36,378 nt of DNA from Myxococcales bacterium (GCA_020430865.1 JAGQIY010000517.1:1-36378); one strand, 5' to 3'. Positions 7,404 to 15,186 are shown, numbered from the stretch's first letter. Translations and numbers: made by a program. The notes: generated from the sequence alone by a model not told the origin.

Positions 7404-8798
7404 TCAGCGCAGCCCTGCGCGGCGCATCAGCCGCGGAGCCTCGCTCTTCGCCTTCGCGCGCACTTCGGCGACGTCCAGCGTGAGCAGCCGGCCGTCCCTC
7501 ACGGCCCACTGACCGCCGACCAGCACCTGCTCCACGTCGCGAGCCTGGCTGGCGTAGACGAGCGTTCCGATCGGATCGAGCGCGGGCAAGGTGTGCAGTT
7601 CGTCTCGGCGCACGACGATCAGATCGGCGCGCTTGCCGACCTCGATGCTTCCCTGCTCGGTGTCGACGCCCAGCAGGCGAGCCGCGTCGATGGTGAGCAT
7701 ACGCAAAGCAGCGCGAGCGGGCAGGGCGCCTGGGCCTGCGATGGGACTCGAGAGCTGAGCGGCGAGCCGCATCTCGCGCCAGGGGTCGAGGTTGTTGTTG
7801 CAGGGGGCACCGTCCGCACCGACAGCAACCGTGACCCCGGCTCGACGCAGCTCGTGCACCCGGGCGATCCCGCTGCCAAGCTTGAGGTTCGCGCTGGGAC
7901 AGTGAACCACGCCGACTTGGTCCTTCGCCAGCTGGCGCATCTGGCGCGAGGTGAGCTGCACGCCATGGGCGATGGAGGCGCGTGGCCCGCGCATGCCCCA
8001 GCGCCGCAAGACGTCCACGTCGTCGCCGCCCACGGCTTCGCGAACGGCGCGCTTCTCTCCCGGATGCTCGGCGGCGTGGGTGTGGAAGAGCGCACCACGG
8101 TCGTGGGCTCTCTGGATCGCACCGCGGATCTGCGCCTCCGAACACGAGAGAATGAAGCGCGGTATCCACGCATAGCGAATCCTCCCGGAATCGTGCTTCT
8201 CCCAGGTATCAGCCAGGCGTTCCGCGTCCCGCAGCGACTGCGCGGTAGTCTCCTTGAGCCTGGCAGGCACCTGGGAGCCCTGGTCCATCAGGGATTTCCC
8301 GCCGAAGGTGCGCATTCCCGACCTGACGCAGGCGTCGAAGACCACGTCGTGATGGTGAACGGTGCCCAGGTCCAGGATGGTCGTCACTCCCGCTGTCAGC
8401 ATCTCGGCCAACCCGAGCTCGGCGCTGGCTCGCATGCTGCGCTCGCTATGCGCCGCCTCCAGCGGCCAGATCCGCTTCGCCAGCCAGTCGAGGAGGGGCA
8501 GATCGTCCGCCATGCCCCTGAGCAGCACCTGGCAGAGGTGCACGTGAGCCATGACTAGCCCTGGCAGCAGCAGTCGGTCGCGAGCATCGATGACCTCCAC
8601 GGGGTGAGTCGGTCGCACTCTCCCCACCCTCGAGATCCGCCCGTGCTCCACCAGTACATCGGCTCGCAGCACCTGGTCCTGGGCGTCACACGTGACGACC
8701 GTAGCCCCACGGAACAACACGGCGTTGGGATCTCGAGACTTCGACCTGGCCTGCTCTGGCTGACTGGACTCGGCACGCTTGCCCGGCGGTCGGGCCAC
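7404..8798 (-). CDS. Adenosine-type amidohydrolase (MTA/SAH deaminase, TrzN/AtzA-like family)
   Basis: A 464-residue metal-dependent deaminase of the amidohydrolase superfamily, probably cytoplasmic. Metal and catalytic residues are visible: H85-x-H87 (in LVMAHVHLCQVLLRGMADD), H239-x-H241 with Glu244 (FHTHAAEH), His278 (SIAHG) and Asp329 (VGADGAPCNNN). This arrangement is known from S-adenosylhomocysteine/5'-methylthioadenosine deaminases, 8-oxoguanine deaminase and triazine hydrolases. GTG 8798 is preferred: it shares one base with the stop of the PNP gene (TAGTG) and has GGAGG four bases upstream. An ATG at 8846 would lie inside the PNP gene with a low-complexity leader. Coupling to PNP supports a nucleoside substrate: deamination to an inosine-type nucleoside, then phosphorolysis. 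Exact substrate is unresolved. Confidence 0.9.
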   Translation of the reverse strand: MARPPGKRAESSQPEQARSKSRDPNAVLFRGATVVTCDAQDQVLRADVLVEHGRISRVGRVRPTHPVEVIDARDRLLLPGLVMAHVHLCQVLLRGMADDLPLLDWLAKRIWPLEAAHSERSMRASAELGLAEMLTAGVTTILDLGTVHHHDVVFDACVRSGMRTFGGKSLMDQGSQVPARLKETTAQSLRDAERLADTWEKHDSGRIRYAWIPRFILSCSEAQIRGAIQRAHDRGALFHTHAAEHPGEKRAVREAVGGDDVDVLRRWGMRGPRASIAHGVQLTSRQMRQLAKDQVGVVHCPSANLKLGSGIARVHELRRAGVTVAVGADGAPCNNNLDPWREMRLAAQLSSPIAGPGALPARAALRMLTIDAARLLGVDTEQGSIEVGKRADLIVVRRDELHTLPALDPIGTLVYASQARDVEQVLVGGQWAVRDGRLLTLDVAEVRAKAKSEAPRLMRRAGLR

Positions 8799-9652
8799 TA
8801 GCCCTCCACCTGCGAACTCACCCCGGCTCCCGCGGCCAGCACCCACTGGCGCAGCACCCGAGTGAAGGAGCCTTTGACCCGGTCAGCAACCTCCTTCACC
8901 TCGTCGTGAGACAGCTCGCCGCCGAGTCCCGCGGCCAGGTTGGTGATACAGCTCAGGGCTCCGACTCGGACGCCGCGATGGCGCAAGGCGATCACTTCCG
9001 GCACGGTGCTCATCCCGACCGCGTCCGCGCCGAGCGTGCGTAGCATGCGTATCTCGGCGGGAGTCTCATAGCTCGGCCCGAGCACGCCGGCGTACACTCC
9101 CTCACGGAGCTCGACGCCAGCGATGGAAGCGGCTTGCCGCGCCGAATGGCAGAGCTCCACGTCGTAGGCCCGACTCATGTCCGGAAAGCGTGGGTACGGT
9201 TCCTGGTTGGGACCGACCAGCGGGTTGCGTCCCATCAGGTTGATGTGGTCCACGATCAGCATCAGGTCGCCCGGGCTGAGGCCCTCGGCGATGCCCCCCG
9301 CGGCGTTGGTCAACAGTACCGCACGGCAACCCAGCTCGGCGAGGAGCCGCACTCCGAACACGACTCGCTCGAGCGCGTGCCCTTCGTAGCAGTGCACGCG
9401 TCCTTGCAGGCACGCGACAGGCACCTCACCCACGCGTCCAAGGCAGAGGTTGCCAGCGTGTCCCACCACCGTGGACTGGGCCATGTGAGGGATCGAGTCA
9501 TAGGAAACCTTCACGAGCTGCTCGAGCTCGTCTCCAAAAGCACCCAGGCCGGAGCCCAGCACCAGGCCGACGCGCGGCGTCTCCTGGGCGTGGCGGTGTA
9601 CCGCGGCGCTTGCAGCCGCGAGCTCGGCGTCGATGGTCGTCGCTTCGGTCAT
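8798..9652 (-). CDS. Purine nucleoside phosphorylase, trimeric PNP type
   Basis: A 284-residue cytoplasmic enzyme that splits purine nucleosides with phosphate to give the free base and ribose 1-phosphate. Visible motifs are the phosphate-binding GSGLG (33-37), VVGHAG with His65, QGRVHCYEGH, TNAAGG and DHINLMGRNPLVGPN. Also present are GPSYETPAE (Glu196, equivalent to the base-contacting Glu201 of human PNP) and CITNLAAG (Asn238, equivalent to Asn243). The Glu/Asn pair points to 6-oxopurine nucleosides (inosine, guanosine). Length matches the ~30 kDa trimeric class. ATG 9652 is chosen from the normal family N-terminus; a frame from 9700 adds a non-homologous leader, and no good Shine-Dalgarno sequence is seen. 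The gene ends one base into the following deaminase gene, forming a salvage pair. Confidence 0.93.
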   Translation of the reverse strand: MTEATTIDAELAAASAAVHRHAQETPRVGLVLGSGLGAFGDELEQLVKVSYDSIPHMAQSTVVGHAGNLCLGRVGEVPVACLQGRVHCYEGHALERVVFGVRLLAELGCRAVLLTNAAGGIAEGLSPGDLMLIVDHINLMGRNPLVGPNQEPYPRFPDMSRAYDVELCHSARQAASIAGVELREGVYAGVLGPSYETPAEIRMLRTLGADAVGMSTVPEVIALRHRGVRVGALSCITNLAAGLGGELSHDEVKEVADRVKGSFTRVLRQWVLAAGAGVSSQVEG

Positions 9653-9808
9653 GGCGCATGGTTGCGCGGGCCATCGCCAAATCAAAGCCTCTCGCTGCAC
9701 TGGCCACCTCCCGTTTCCCCCTGGACGAGCCCAGCAGCGCTGCTATGGTGCCGCCCCCCTGGAGGGTCCGGCATGGCCGGCATCCGTTCAGTGCGCGCTG
9801 ACCAGGAC

Positions 9809-9828
9809 TCGCGTCGTTGGAGACGCGA
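9809..9828. other. 7-bp hairpin in the leader of the small basic protein gene
   Basis: TCGCGTC (9809-9815) pairs perfectly with GACGCGA (9822-9828) around a 6-nt loop, 53 bp before the ATG at 9882. It lies in the 229-bp divergent gap 9653-9881 between the PNP gene and the basic protein gene. It may be a leader structure or an operator. No further signal was recognised in this gap. Confidence 0.3.
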
Positions 9829-9881
9829 AACCCAAACATCCCCGTCGAGCGTCCCGCTCGCGGCAAAGCGTGGAGCACGTC

Positions 9882-10214
9882 ATGGCCACCAAGTTCGCTG
9901 AGTTTCTGCAAGAGAAGAAGATCGACCCCCGCCGCCTCATCAGCTCCAGCAAGCAGATCGAGAAGCTCCGCCCGGAGGATCGCGCGGTGCGTCTCGCAGC
10001 GAGGAAGAAGAAGGGCTCGGACTCGGACGACGAGGGCGAGAAGAGCGACGCGCCGAAGCGGCGCTCGGGGCGCCCGGTGACACCTCGGCTGCTGGAGAGC
10101 GCGAGTCAGGGCAAGACCATCTCCGGTCCGGCGAAGACCCGCCTGCTGCGCGCAGTGAACCGTGTGCTCGAGCAGCGCAAGCAGGACCCGGTCGACCTGC
10201 GCGCCCTGTTCTGA
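9882..10214 (+). CDS. Small basic conserved protein, unknown function
   Basis: A 110-residue soluble protein starting MATKFAEFLQEKKIDPRRL. A Lys/Arg- and Ser/Asp-rich middle (about residues 45-65) is followed by SGRPVTPRLLESASQGK and a helical tail ending LEQRKQDPVDLRALF. ATG 9882 has GGAG six bases upstream. There is no signal peptide or membrane segment. From memory the start (KFAEFL-x-KKIDPRR) and end (ILRAVN-x-x-LEQ-K) resemble short proteins of unknown function in other myxobacteria; I cannot verify this here. The basic composition would suit nucleic-acid or ribosome binding, but that is speculation. A strong terminator-like hairpin follows at 10235. Confidence 0.8.
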   Translation: MATKFAEFLQEKKIDPRRLISSSKQIEKLRPEDRAVRLAARKKKGSDSDDEGEKSDAPKRRSGRPVTPRLLESASQGKTISGPAKTRLLRAVNRVLEQRKQDPVDLRALF

Positions 10215-10234
10215 TCTCGAAGACGCACAGCTCC

Positions 10235-10265
10235 CAGGCACGTACGCCGCACGGCGTCGTGCCTG
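10235..10265 (+). terminator. Strong hairpin after the basic protein gene, probable intrinsic terminator
   Basis: CAGGCACG-T-ACGCC (10235-10248) pairs with GGCGT-CGTGCCTG (10253-10265). The stem is 13 bp with one bulged T and a GCAC tetraloop. It starts 20 bp after the stop codon and is followed by TTCGCGTTT, a modest U-rich stretch. It separates the small gene from the sigma factor transcription unit. Confidence 0.6.
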
Positions 10266-10455
10266 TTCGCGTTTGTGGCGAGAACCCGAGTCCGAGGCAG
10301 CGACGAGATGAACCTCGAGGCACGTCGCGCATCTGACCGAGGACGTGTTTCTGGTCGCCGACGCACACAACCCAACTTCGGGCTGGCCCAAAGCCTCGAA
10401 TCCCCTGAAAGATCGGGGGAGTGCGCCGAGTAGTCCAGCGAGGAGCAGGGGGCGA

Positions 10456-11091
10456 ATGAGCCAGCAGGCTTCGTCGACGGACGAGAGCGCAGCACTGGTG
10501 GCCCGTGTTCAACGCGGCGACCAGGCAGCGTTCACCGCGCTGTTCACCCGCCACCGGGGGGATGTGGCGCGACTCATCCAGCGCATGATCGGTCCACAGA
10601 AGAACGAAGTGGAGGATCTGGTGCAAGACGTGTTCTTGCAGGTTCACCGCAGCATCAACGACTTCCGCTCGGAAGCTCGCTTCTCCACTTGGCTCTACCG
10701 AATCACCGTCAACGTGGTCTTGATGAACCGCCGCGCGCTCAAGAGTCGCCCGAAATACACCGACGAGGCGCAGGCGGCACCAGCGGAGGACCACGCGCCG
10801 CTCCCCGATGCGCAAGCGGCCCGCAACCAGCGGGTACGCGCTTTCTACTCATTGCTTGAGAACCTCAGCGAGAAGAAGCGCCAGGTATTCGTGCTCCACG
10901 AGCTCGAAGGGGTCAGCCCCCAGGAGATCTCCGAGATCGTGGATGCACCGGTACTCACGGTGCGAACTCGACTTTTCTACGCGCGCAAGGAGCTGGCTGA
11001 GCTGTTGCTCGGCGAGCCCTGCCTCGCGGCACTGGCCAGCGGATTCGAACGCAGCAAGCGTTCCCGCGGCGAGCCAGCGGGAGACGAGTGA
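10456..11091 (+). CDS. ECF-type RNA polymerase sigma factor
   Basis: A 211-residue sigma-70 family factor of the extracytoplasmic-function class, which directs RNA polymerase to a small regulon. Region 2 spans about residues 12-85 (ARVQRGDQAAFTALFTRHRGDV, VEDLVQDVFLQVHRSINDFR, ARFSTWLYRITVNVVLMNRR). Region 4 spans about 125-180 (RAFYSLLENLSEKKRQVFVLHELEGVSPQEISEIVDAPVLTVRTRLFYARKELAELL). ATG 10456 is chosen because of the purine-rich AGGGGG just upstream and because homology begins soon after; a frame from 10345 adds a non-conserved leader. Its stop overlaps the next ATG (TGATG), so it is translationally coupled to the FecR-like protein. Self-activation of the operon is usual for such pairs but its promoter was not identified. 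Confidence 0.93.
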   Translation: MSQQASSTDESAALVARVQRGDQAAFTALFTRHRGDVARLIQRMIGPQKNEVEDLVQDVFLQVHRSINDFRSEARFSTWLYRITVNVVLMNRRALKSRPKYTDEAQAAPAEDHAPLPDAQAARNQRVRAFYSLLENLSEKKRQVFVLHELEGVSPQEISEIVDAPVLTVRTRLFYARKELAELLLGEPCLAALASGFERSKRSRGEPAGDE

Positions 11092-12251
11092 TGGCGAAGC
11101 CGGACGACGAGCGCATGGCGCAGGACCCGATGAACGAGCTGGACCTCAGCCCGGAAGAGCGAACGGCGCTCGACGCACTGGATCACGTGGTTCGTGAGGC
11201 GCAGGACTGCGCGCCGCTCGATCTCGACTGGGAGCGCGTCGAGGCGCGCCTGATGACACGCATCGCCGCGTGCGAGAGCGGACGCTTCGAAGCCCCAGTG
11301 CTGCCGCTCGACGCCGACGACGCGGCCAACGACTCACGGCGACCACCCACAAGGTATCGCATCTGGACGGCGCTGGCGGTCGCTGCGGCCGTGCTGGTCG
11401 CGGGCTTGTTCGCGCTGAAGCGACCACCAGAGGCCAGCCCCACGACTACGGCGCAGAACGCCGGTGAAGTCCTGGACGGCGATCGGCTGGAAGTCGGGCG
11501 CTTGATCAAGAGCGAGGGCGCGCCCGTGGTGGTCGAGCACGCAGGTCGCGCTACCTGGACTCTCGGCCCAGGCGGGCGCGCCCGCCTGGTGTCGACGGGT
11601 CGCTACCTCACCGTCAGGTTGGAGCAAGGTGTGATCGACGCCAGCGTCGTACCCCGACACCTACCGGAGAGCTTCGCGATCCAGGCAGGCGAGACCCGCA
11701 TCGCAGTTCGCGGGACCCAGTTCCGGGTGGATCTCCAGGAACAGCACGCGAAGGTCGATGTTGCTCACGGCACGGTCGTCGTGGGGCTCGCCGGCGAGCC
11801 CGGGGACACCGACGGCTGGGTACTCAGAGCGCCGGCCGCTGGGGAATTCAGCTTGGATGGCGCCAAGCGCGGCGCGAATCTGGAGGGCAACGTCGACGCG
11901 CCGACGGTCGCTGCTGAGCCAGTGGTTGGCCCCATCGAGCCCACCAGTCGGCCCGTTGGGCCGCGCCCGACGAGCGACCTGAGCCTGGACGGCGCGCTCG
12001 AACAGCTGAGCGCAGCTTCGCAGACCTGCTTCGTGAAGGAGACACCGGAAGTCGGCGGGGTGCGAGTCAGCGCGTCGACTCAGCTCAAGCTCGCCGTGAC
12101 CGCCGAAGGCAAGCTGGACTGGCTCTCCTTCGAGCCGCCGCTCTCACCCGCCGTCGAGAGCTGTGTTCGGGCGCGGATGGCTGGCGTCCAGGTGAAGCCA
12201 GGGAGCGCTCGCGAGGCGGCACGCCGCGTCACGCTGGGTCAGCGCCACTAG
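11091..12251 (+). CDS. FecR-like anti-sigma / transmembrane regulator with AgmX-like C-terminus
   Basis: A 386-residue single-pass membrane protein. Residues 1-88 are cytoplasmic and acidic (likely sigma-binding) and one transmembrane helix lies at about 91-109 (IWTALAVAAAVLVAGLFAL). A periplasmic FecR domain follows at about 130-235 with SFAIQAGETRIAVRGTQFRVDL. After a Pro-rich linker, residues ~300-380 show a C-x(n)-GG-x-VxV-x(n)-AEGKLD-x(n)-SPAVESCVRARM pattern resembling the AgmX/PglI or TonB-C-like output domain. FecR proteins relay envelope signals to ECF sigma factors. Start ATG 11091 overlaps the sigma stop codon; GTG 11088 is equally possible (GGGAG upstream). The extra C-terminal domain is not a standard FecR part and may be the sensor of envelope state. 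Confidence 0.85.
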   Translation: MAKPDDERMAQDPMNELDLSPEERTALDALDHVVREAQDCAPLDLDWERVEARLMTRIAACESGRFEAPVLPLDADDAANDSRRPPTRYRIWTALAVAAAVLVAGLFALKRPPEASPTTTAQNAGEVLDGDRLEVGRLIKSEGAPVVVEHAGRATWTLGPGGRARLVSTGRYLTVRLEQGVIDASVVPRHLPESFAIQAGETRIAVRGTQFRVDLQEQHAKVDVAHGTVVVGLAGEPGDTDGWVLRAPAAGEFSLDGAKRGANLEGNVDAPTVAAEPVVGPIEPTSRPVGPRPTSDLSLDGALEQLSAASQTCFVKETPEVGGVRVSASTQLKLAVTAEGKLDWLSFEPPLSPAVESCVRARMAGVQVKPGSAREAARRVTLGQRH

Positions 12252-12276
12252 CCCTGTCTCCGGCGTCGCCTGCGAA

Positions 12277-12298
12277 GCCCGCCCCAAGCGCTGCGGGC
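12277..12298 (+). terminator. Hairpin after the sigma/anti-sigma operon, possible terminator
   Basis: GCCCGC (12277-12282) pairs with GCGGGC (12293-12298) around a 10-nt loop, 26 bp after the anti-sigma stop codon. No U-tract follows. The position at the end of a two-gene operon is the main argument. Confidence 0.35.
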
Positions 12299-12386
12299 GA
12301 CACTGACCACCCGTGCGGTGCGTGCCCCGGCGGCGCAGGGAGGACCACGCCAGGGCATGGGAGCAGCGCGCTTTCGGCGGCAATCC

Positions 12387-12414
12387 CGCAAGAATCCCGT
12401 GTCGGGAACTTGCG
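12387..12414 (+). other. Two-part hairpin upstream of the lipoprotein gene at 12450
   Basis: CGCAAG (12387-12392) pairs with CTTGCG (12409-12414), enclosing TCCCG (12395-12399) paired with CGGGA (12403-12407) around a TGT loop. The eleven base pairs are interrupted only by a small AA/A internal loop. The hairpin lies 35 bp before ATG 12450 and could be a second terminator or a structured leader. A smaller repeat, GTAGG-x7-CCTAC (12421-12437), lies between it and the start codon. Confidence 0.4.
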
Positions 12415-12449
12415 CCCAATGTAGGTGGATCCCCTACCATTACGAAGTG

Positions 12450-12842
12450 ATGTCGAAGCTGGTCCCCCTCACCATCGCCGCCTTGCTGCTCTGCACAGCC
12501 TGTGGTCACCCGATCAATCGCAAGCTCGAAGGACGCTGGATAGGCCAGGCCGTCGAGAACTTCGACGACGACAAGATCGCTGCCGCAACGGGTTGGGCGA
12601 AGGGCACCAGCATGGAGTTCTCGGACAGTCAGCTCACGGTGATCATCCCCGCCGAGGACCCGAGGAGCGGGGCCTACGAGGTCGTTCGTGCTCATCAGAA
12701 CGACGTCTGGCTGAAGGTGAACCGACAGAACGGCGGGACGGACAAGGTCCACTTCAAGCTGGATGACGAGCACTCCATCCGTTGGGTGCTCGACGACGAC
12801 CCGACGGGCAGTCGAGCCATCGTGATGCGGCGCGAGAACTGA
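12450..12842 (+). CDS. Small predicted lipoprotein, unknown function
   Basis: A 130-residue protein with signal peptide MSKLVPLTIAALLLCTAC; Cys18 is the probable lipidation site (LCTAC, not perfectly canonical). The mature domain begins NRKLEGRWIGQAVENFDDD and is rich in beta-prone segments (SMEFSDSQLTVIIP, AYEVVRAHQNDVWLKVNR, VHFKLDDEHSIRWVLDD). This recalls small lipocalin-like or DUF4923-like 'GxW' barrel lipoproteins, but I cannot assign a family. ATG 12450 is chosen for the signal peptide; a GTG immediately before is an alternative. It is followed after 23 bp by another gene of unknown function on the same strand. Confidence 0.8.
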   Translation: MSKLVPLTIAALLLCTACGHPINRKLEGRWIGQAVENFDDDKIAAATGWAKGTSMEFSDSQLTVIIPAEDPRSGAYEVVRAHQNDVWLKVNRQNGGTDKVHFKLDDEHSIRWVLDDDPTGSRAIVMRREN

Positions 12843-12865
12843 GTTAGTCTGGACTGCTCAGCCTC

Positions 12866-13510
12866 ATGCCGCTCAATCCAGCTCAACTTAGACGCATCGT
12901 CGAGAACACCTGGGTCGAACTGATGACCTGGCTCGGGGGGCGAGAGAAGCTCTTCGATCTGCCCCATCCCGAACAGCAGATCCTGTTCGAGCTCGGCTTT
13001 CGCCTGCGCGAGAACCTGCGCAGCATGGCTCACGACCCAAGCTGGGATCGGCTGTTCTTCGACGCGTCCAGCGCGAGCACACTCTTCCTCCCGCTCGCCG
13101 AGCTCGCAAACCGTCGACCGCATTTACGGGTGGAAACTCGAAAGCTGCTCGGCGTGCGGCGCGCGTCGTTGGAGCATCCGGATCTCGCAATCGAGGTCTG
13201 CATGCTGCGGGCCGCGGACGAGATCATCGACTTCGACGAGGACGGCCACCCGCGGCACCACACCTGGCTTCCGACCCCGATGGAGTTGCAGGGACGGCTG
13301 CTCGATGAGAGCGTGCAAATGCTCACGGGGATGAGCCGACGGGCGGTGGAAGGCTTCCTGTTCGTGATCTACGCGAACCAGGCAGGGCGCGAGACGGGGG
13401 TGGACACGAGGAGCGTCGCGAGCTGGGCTTCGTGGAACCAGGTCAACGAAGCGTTGAGTTGGGCTTCGAGGCACTTCAAGGCTCGCCCTCCGACGCCAAC
13501 CCATCAGTAG
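12866..13510 (+). CDS. Conserved-looking cytoplasmic protein, unknown function
   Basis: A 214-residue soluble protein without signal peptide or membrane segments. It starts MPLNPAQLRRIVENTWVELMTWLGGREKLF and is largely helical, with several Trp and Arg pairs (FRLRENLRSMAHDPSWDRLFFDASS, HPDLAIEVCMLRAADEIIDFDEDGHPRHHTWLPTPMELQGRLLDESVQMLTGMSRRAVEGFLFVIYANQ). I do not recognise the family. It lies 23 bp after the small lipoprotein gene and probably shares its transcript. No strong Shine-Dalgarno sequence is seen, so translation may depend on the upstream gene. It converges on the barrel gene with a 30-bp gap. Confidence 0.75.
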   Translation: MPLNPAQLRRIVENTWVELMTWLGGREKLFDLPHPEQQILFELGFRLRENLRSMAHDPSWDRLFFDASSASTLFLPLAELANRRPHLRVETRKLLGVRRASLEHPDLAIEVCMLRAADEIIDFDEDGHPRHHTWLPTPMELQGRLLDESVQMLTGMSRRAVEGFLFVIYANQAGRETGVDTRSVASWASWNQVNEALSWASRHFKARPPTPTHQ

Positions 13511-13540
13511 CAGGTGTCGAGAGACCGGGGCCGAGCCGAG

Positions 13541-14443
13541 CTACCAATCCGCAGTGACCGAGGCTCGCCAGATGGGCGACTCGTCGTGGCGACCGTTCAG
13601 CTCGTTGAGCACCGGGATGTTCACCCCTCCCCCGATCAACCAATCCTCGATCGGACTCACGACGACGTCGAGCGTGGCGAAGGCGATGAAGCCACCGCTG
13701 TGAGGGTCCGTCTCACCGCTATCTTTCGCCCGACTATCCACACGGAAATCTGGACCGGCGCGAAGCGCCAGCCAGTCCAGCGCCTGGAACTGCAGGGCTA
13801 GCGTGCCGCGCAGCGAGGAGCTGAGGCGAAACCCTTCGACCTCCCCGAGCGGGTGCGAAGCGTTCAGGCTGGTGTAGAAACTCCAGGGTTCCGAGAAGAA
13901 CGCGTAGGAAGCGCCCAGCAGCGCCGACACGGCCCCCGCCGTCGGCTGAGCCTCCATTGGCAGCAACTCGCCATCGGAGTCCCGCTGCAGCTGCCCGGTC
14001 GGCAGCTGCACCCCAGGGGTCACTGCCACCAGATGCGTGGGGCGCACATCGTCCTGAAACACGAACAGCTTCGCGCGCATCTCGGCGTCACCCTGCCCCG
14101 TCGTCCTCGCTTCGGCGAGAGTCACGTCACGCGTCTCTCGGTCGAGCAGCGGCAGACCAGCCTCCAAGAACGCCCAAGGCGTGGGTGCCCAAGCCACGCG
14201 TAGATCCAGGCGCCGCTCGGTGAGCACGACCTCGTCCTCGCCGGCATAGCCCATGGTGTCGCGACGCCAGGACGCCGACAGCGCCGTACGGAAACGCCCA
14301 GCGAAGGGCTTCTCACTGCCCATGACGGTCAGGGTGGGGTCGCCGCAACCGCAGGCAGCGCACGCCGACGCCGACGCCTCGACCCCGAGCACTGAAGCGA
14401 TCACGCAGCCACTGAGCAACGCCCGTCGGGCGCTCACCGCCAC
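13541..14443 (-). CDS. Predicted outer-membrane beta-barrel with N-terminal CAACGCG motif
   Basis: A 300-residue secreted protein. The signal peptide ends ASASA before Cys28, giving a mature N-terminus CAACGCGDPTLT with three closely spaced cysteines (C28, C31, C33). The rest is alternating beta-strand sequence (RFRTALSASWRRDTMGY, ERRLDLRVAWAPTPWAFLEAGLPLL, HLVAVTPGVQLPTG, AGAVSALLGASYAFF, WSFYTSLNASHPLGEVEGFRLSSSLRGTLALQFQ). It ends in an aromatic residue (TADW), as outer-membrane barrels do. GTG 14443 has GAGG four bases upstream and overlaps the end of the upstream lipoprotein gene by 10 bp, implying coupled translation. The Cys cluster could bind a metal or form disulfides; this is inference. 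Related proteins are often annotated merely as transporter or outer-membrane protein. Confidence 0.8.
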   Translation of the reverse strand: MAVSARRALLSGCVIASVLGVEASASACAACGCGDPTLTVMGSEKPFAGRFRTALSASWRRDTMGYAGEDEVVLTERRLDLRVAWAPTPWAFLEAGLPLLDRETRDVTLAEARTTGQGDAEMRAKLFVFQDDVRPTHLVAVTPGVQLPTGQLQRDSDGELLPMEAQPTAGAVSALLGASYAFFSEPWSFYTSLNASHPLGEVEGFRLSSSLRGTLALQFQALDWLALRAGPDFRVDSRAKDSGETDPHSGGFIAFATLDVVVSPIEDWLIGGGVNIPVLNELNGRHDESPIWRASVTADW

Positions 14444-15186
14444 GACACCTCGACGGAGTCACGGAAGTTGCGCAGGAACTTCTGCAGCACCCGCTCGTCG
14501 TCCGCGGTCGCGAAGTCGATGCCATCGAACCAGGTGACTCCGGTGTGCGCGATCTGGAGCGTCACGTGGCGATGAGCGTCATCGAGCAACATCGGCTCCA
14601 GAGGATAGAATCCGTCGAACACGGAGTCGGACACCAAGCTCACCTCCCTCGACTCGTCGAGGGTGCCGCCGCTGACGAGCAGCTCGAGGCGCAAGCTCTG
14701 CCCGACGCGGTCGGGCGAGACACCGGGCGTGTCCGCATCGGAAGGGCCGAGGGACTGCTGGAAGGCGCAGTAGCGTCCAGCAGGAGGCTTGATGCTCCCC
14801 AGCTCGAACTCGCGGGTCCGCTGCGTGAGATCCACCAAGACGGGAGCGGCGAGGCGACGCGGGTTGCCTCCAGTGTGAGCGAAGGCCACGGCCGGCGCCC
14901 ACATCCGAGCGAGCGCCGTGCCATCCACGCACGGCTGTAGCTCGAGGTGCTCCAGCACCAGGAACCCCGCGCTGAGCTGCACCTGATAGCCGCGATCGGT
15001 GTAGAAGCTGCGAACCCCGTCTCGCATGGGGGGCTCACCGACGCTGCTCAGCATCAGCGTCGCCTCGACTCCGGCTTCGCTGCTCGAGGAGCACGCCACC
15101 GCTGACGCCCAGCCGCAAGCCACCAGGCTCCCAGCCACCGCGAGTCGGACCAAACGTCTTTGAAAGCAGGTGAACGCAGACAACAC
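14434..15186 (-). CDS. Predicted lipoprotein with MbnP-reminiscent beta-sandwich pattern
   Basis: A 250-residue lipoprotein; lipidation is possible at Cys24 (LVAC) or Cys32 (AVAC). The mature part is beta-rich. The segments YTDRGYQVQLSAGFLVLEHLELQPC, then VLVDLTQRTREFELGSIKPPAGRYCAFQQSLGPSD, then VTLQIAHTGVTWFDGIDF recall the order of blocks in MbnP-type copper proteins (DL...G-x-Y-x-x-F-x-LG). Identity is too weak for a firm claim. The start GTG 15186 has GGGGAG seven bases upstream. The 3' end overlaps the barrel gene by 10 bp, so the two are an expression pair. A divergent gene on the other side encodes a two-heme lipoprotein. A role with the barrel in metal or redox handling is a hypothesis. 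Confidence 0.75.
   Translation of the reverse strand: MLSAFTCFQRRLVRLAVAGSLVACGWASAVACSSSSEAGVEATLMLSSVGEPPMRDGVRSFYTDRGYQVQLSAGFLVLEHLELQPCVDGTALARMWAPAVAFAHTGGNPRRLAAPVLVDLTQRTREFELGSIKPPAGRYCAFQQSLGPSDADTPGVSPDRVGQSLRLELLVSGGTLDESREVSLVSDSVFDGFYPLEPMLLDDAHRHVTLQIAHTGVTWFDGIDFATADDERVLQKFLRNFRDSVEVSWR

Noticed and set aside
9498..10391. Minus-strand open frame of 297 residues across the PNP start and basic-protein gene
   Set aside because: Low-complexity Arg/Ala/Leu sequence with no motif; it overlaps two better supported genes.
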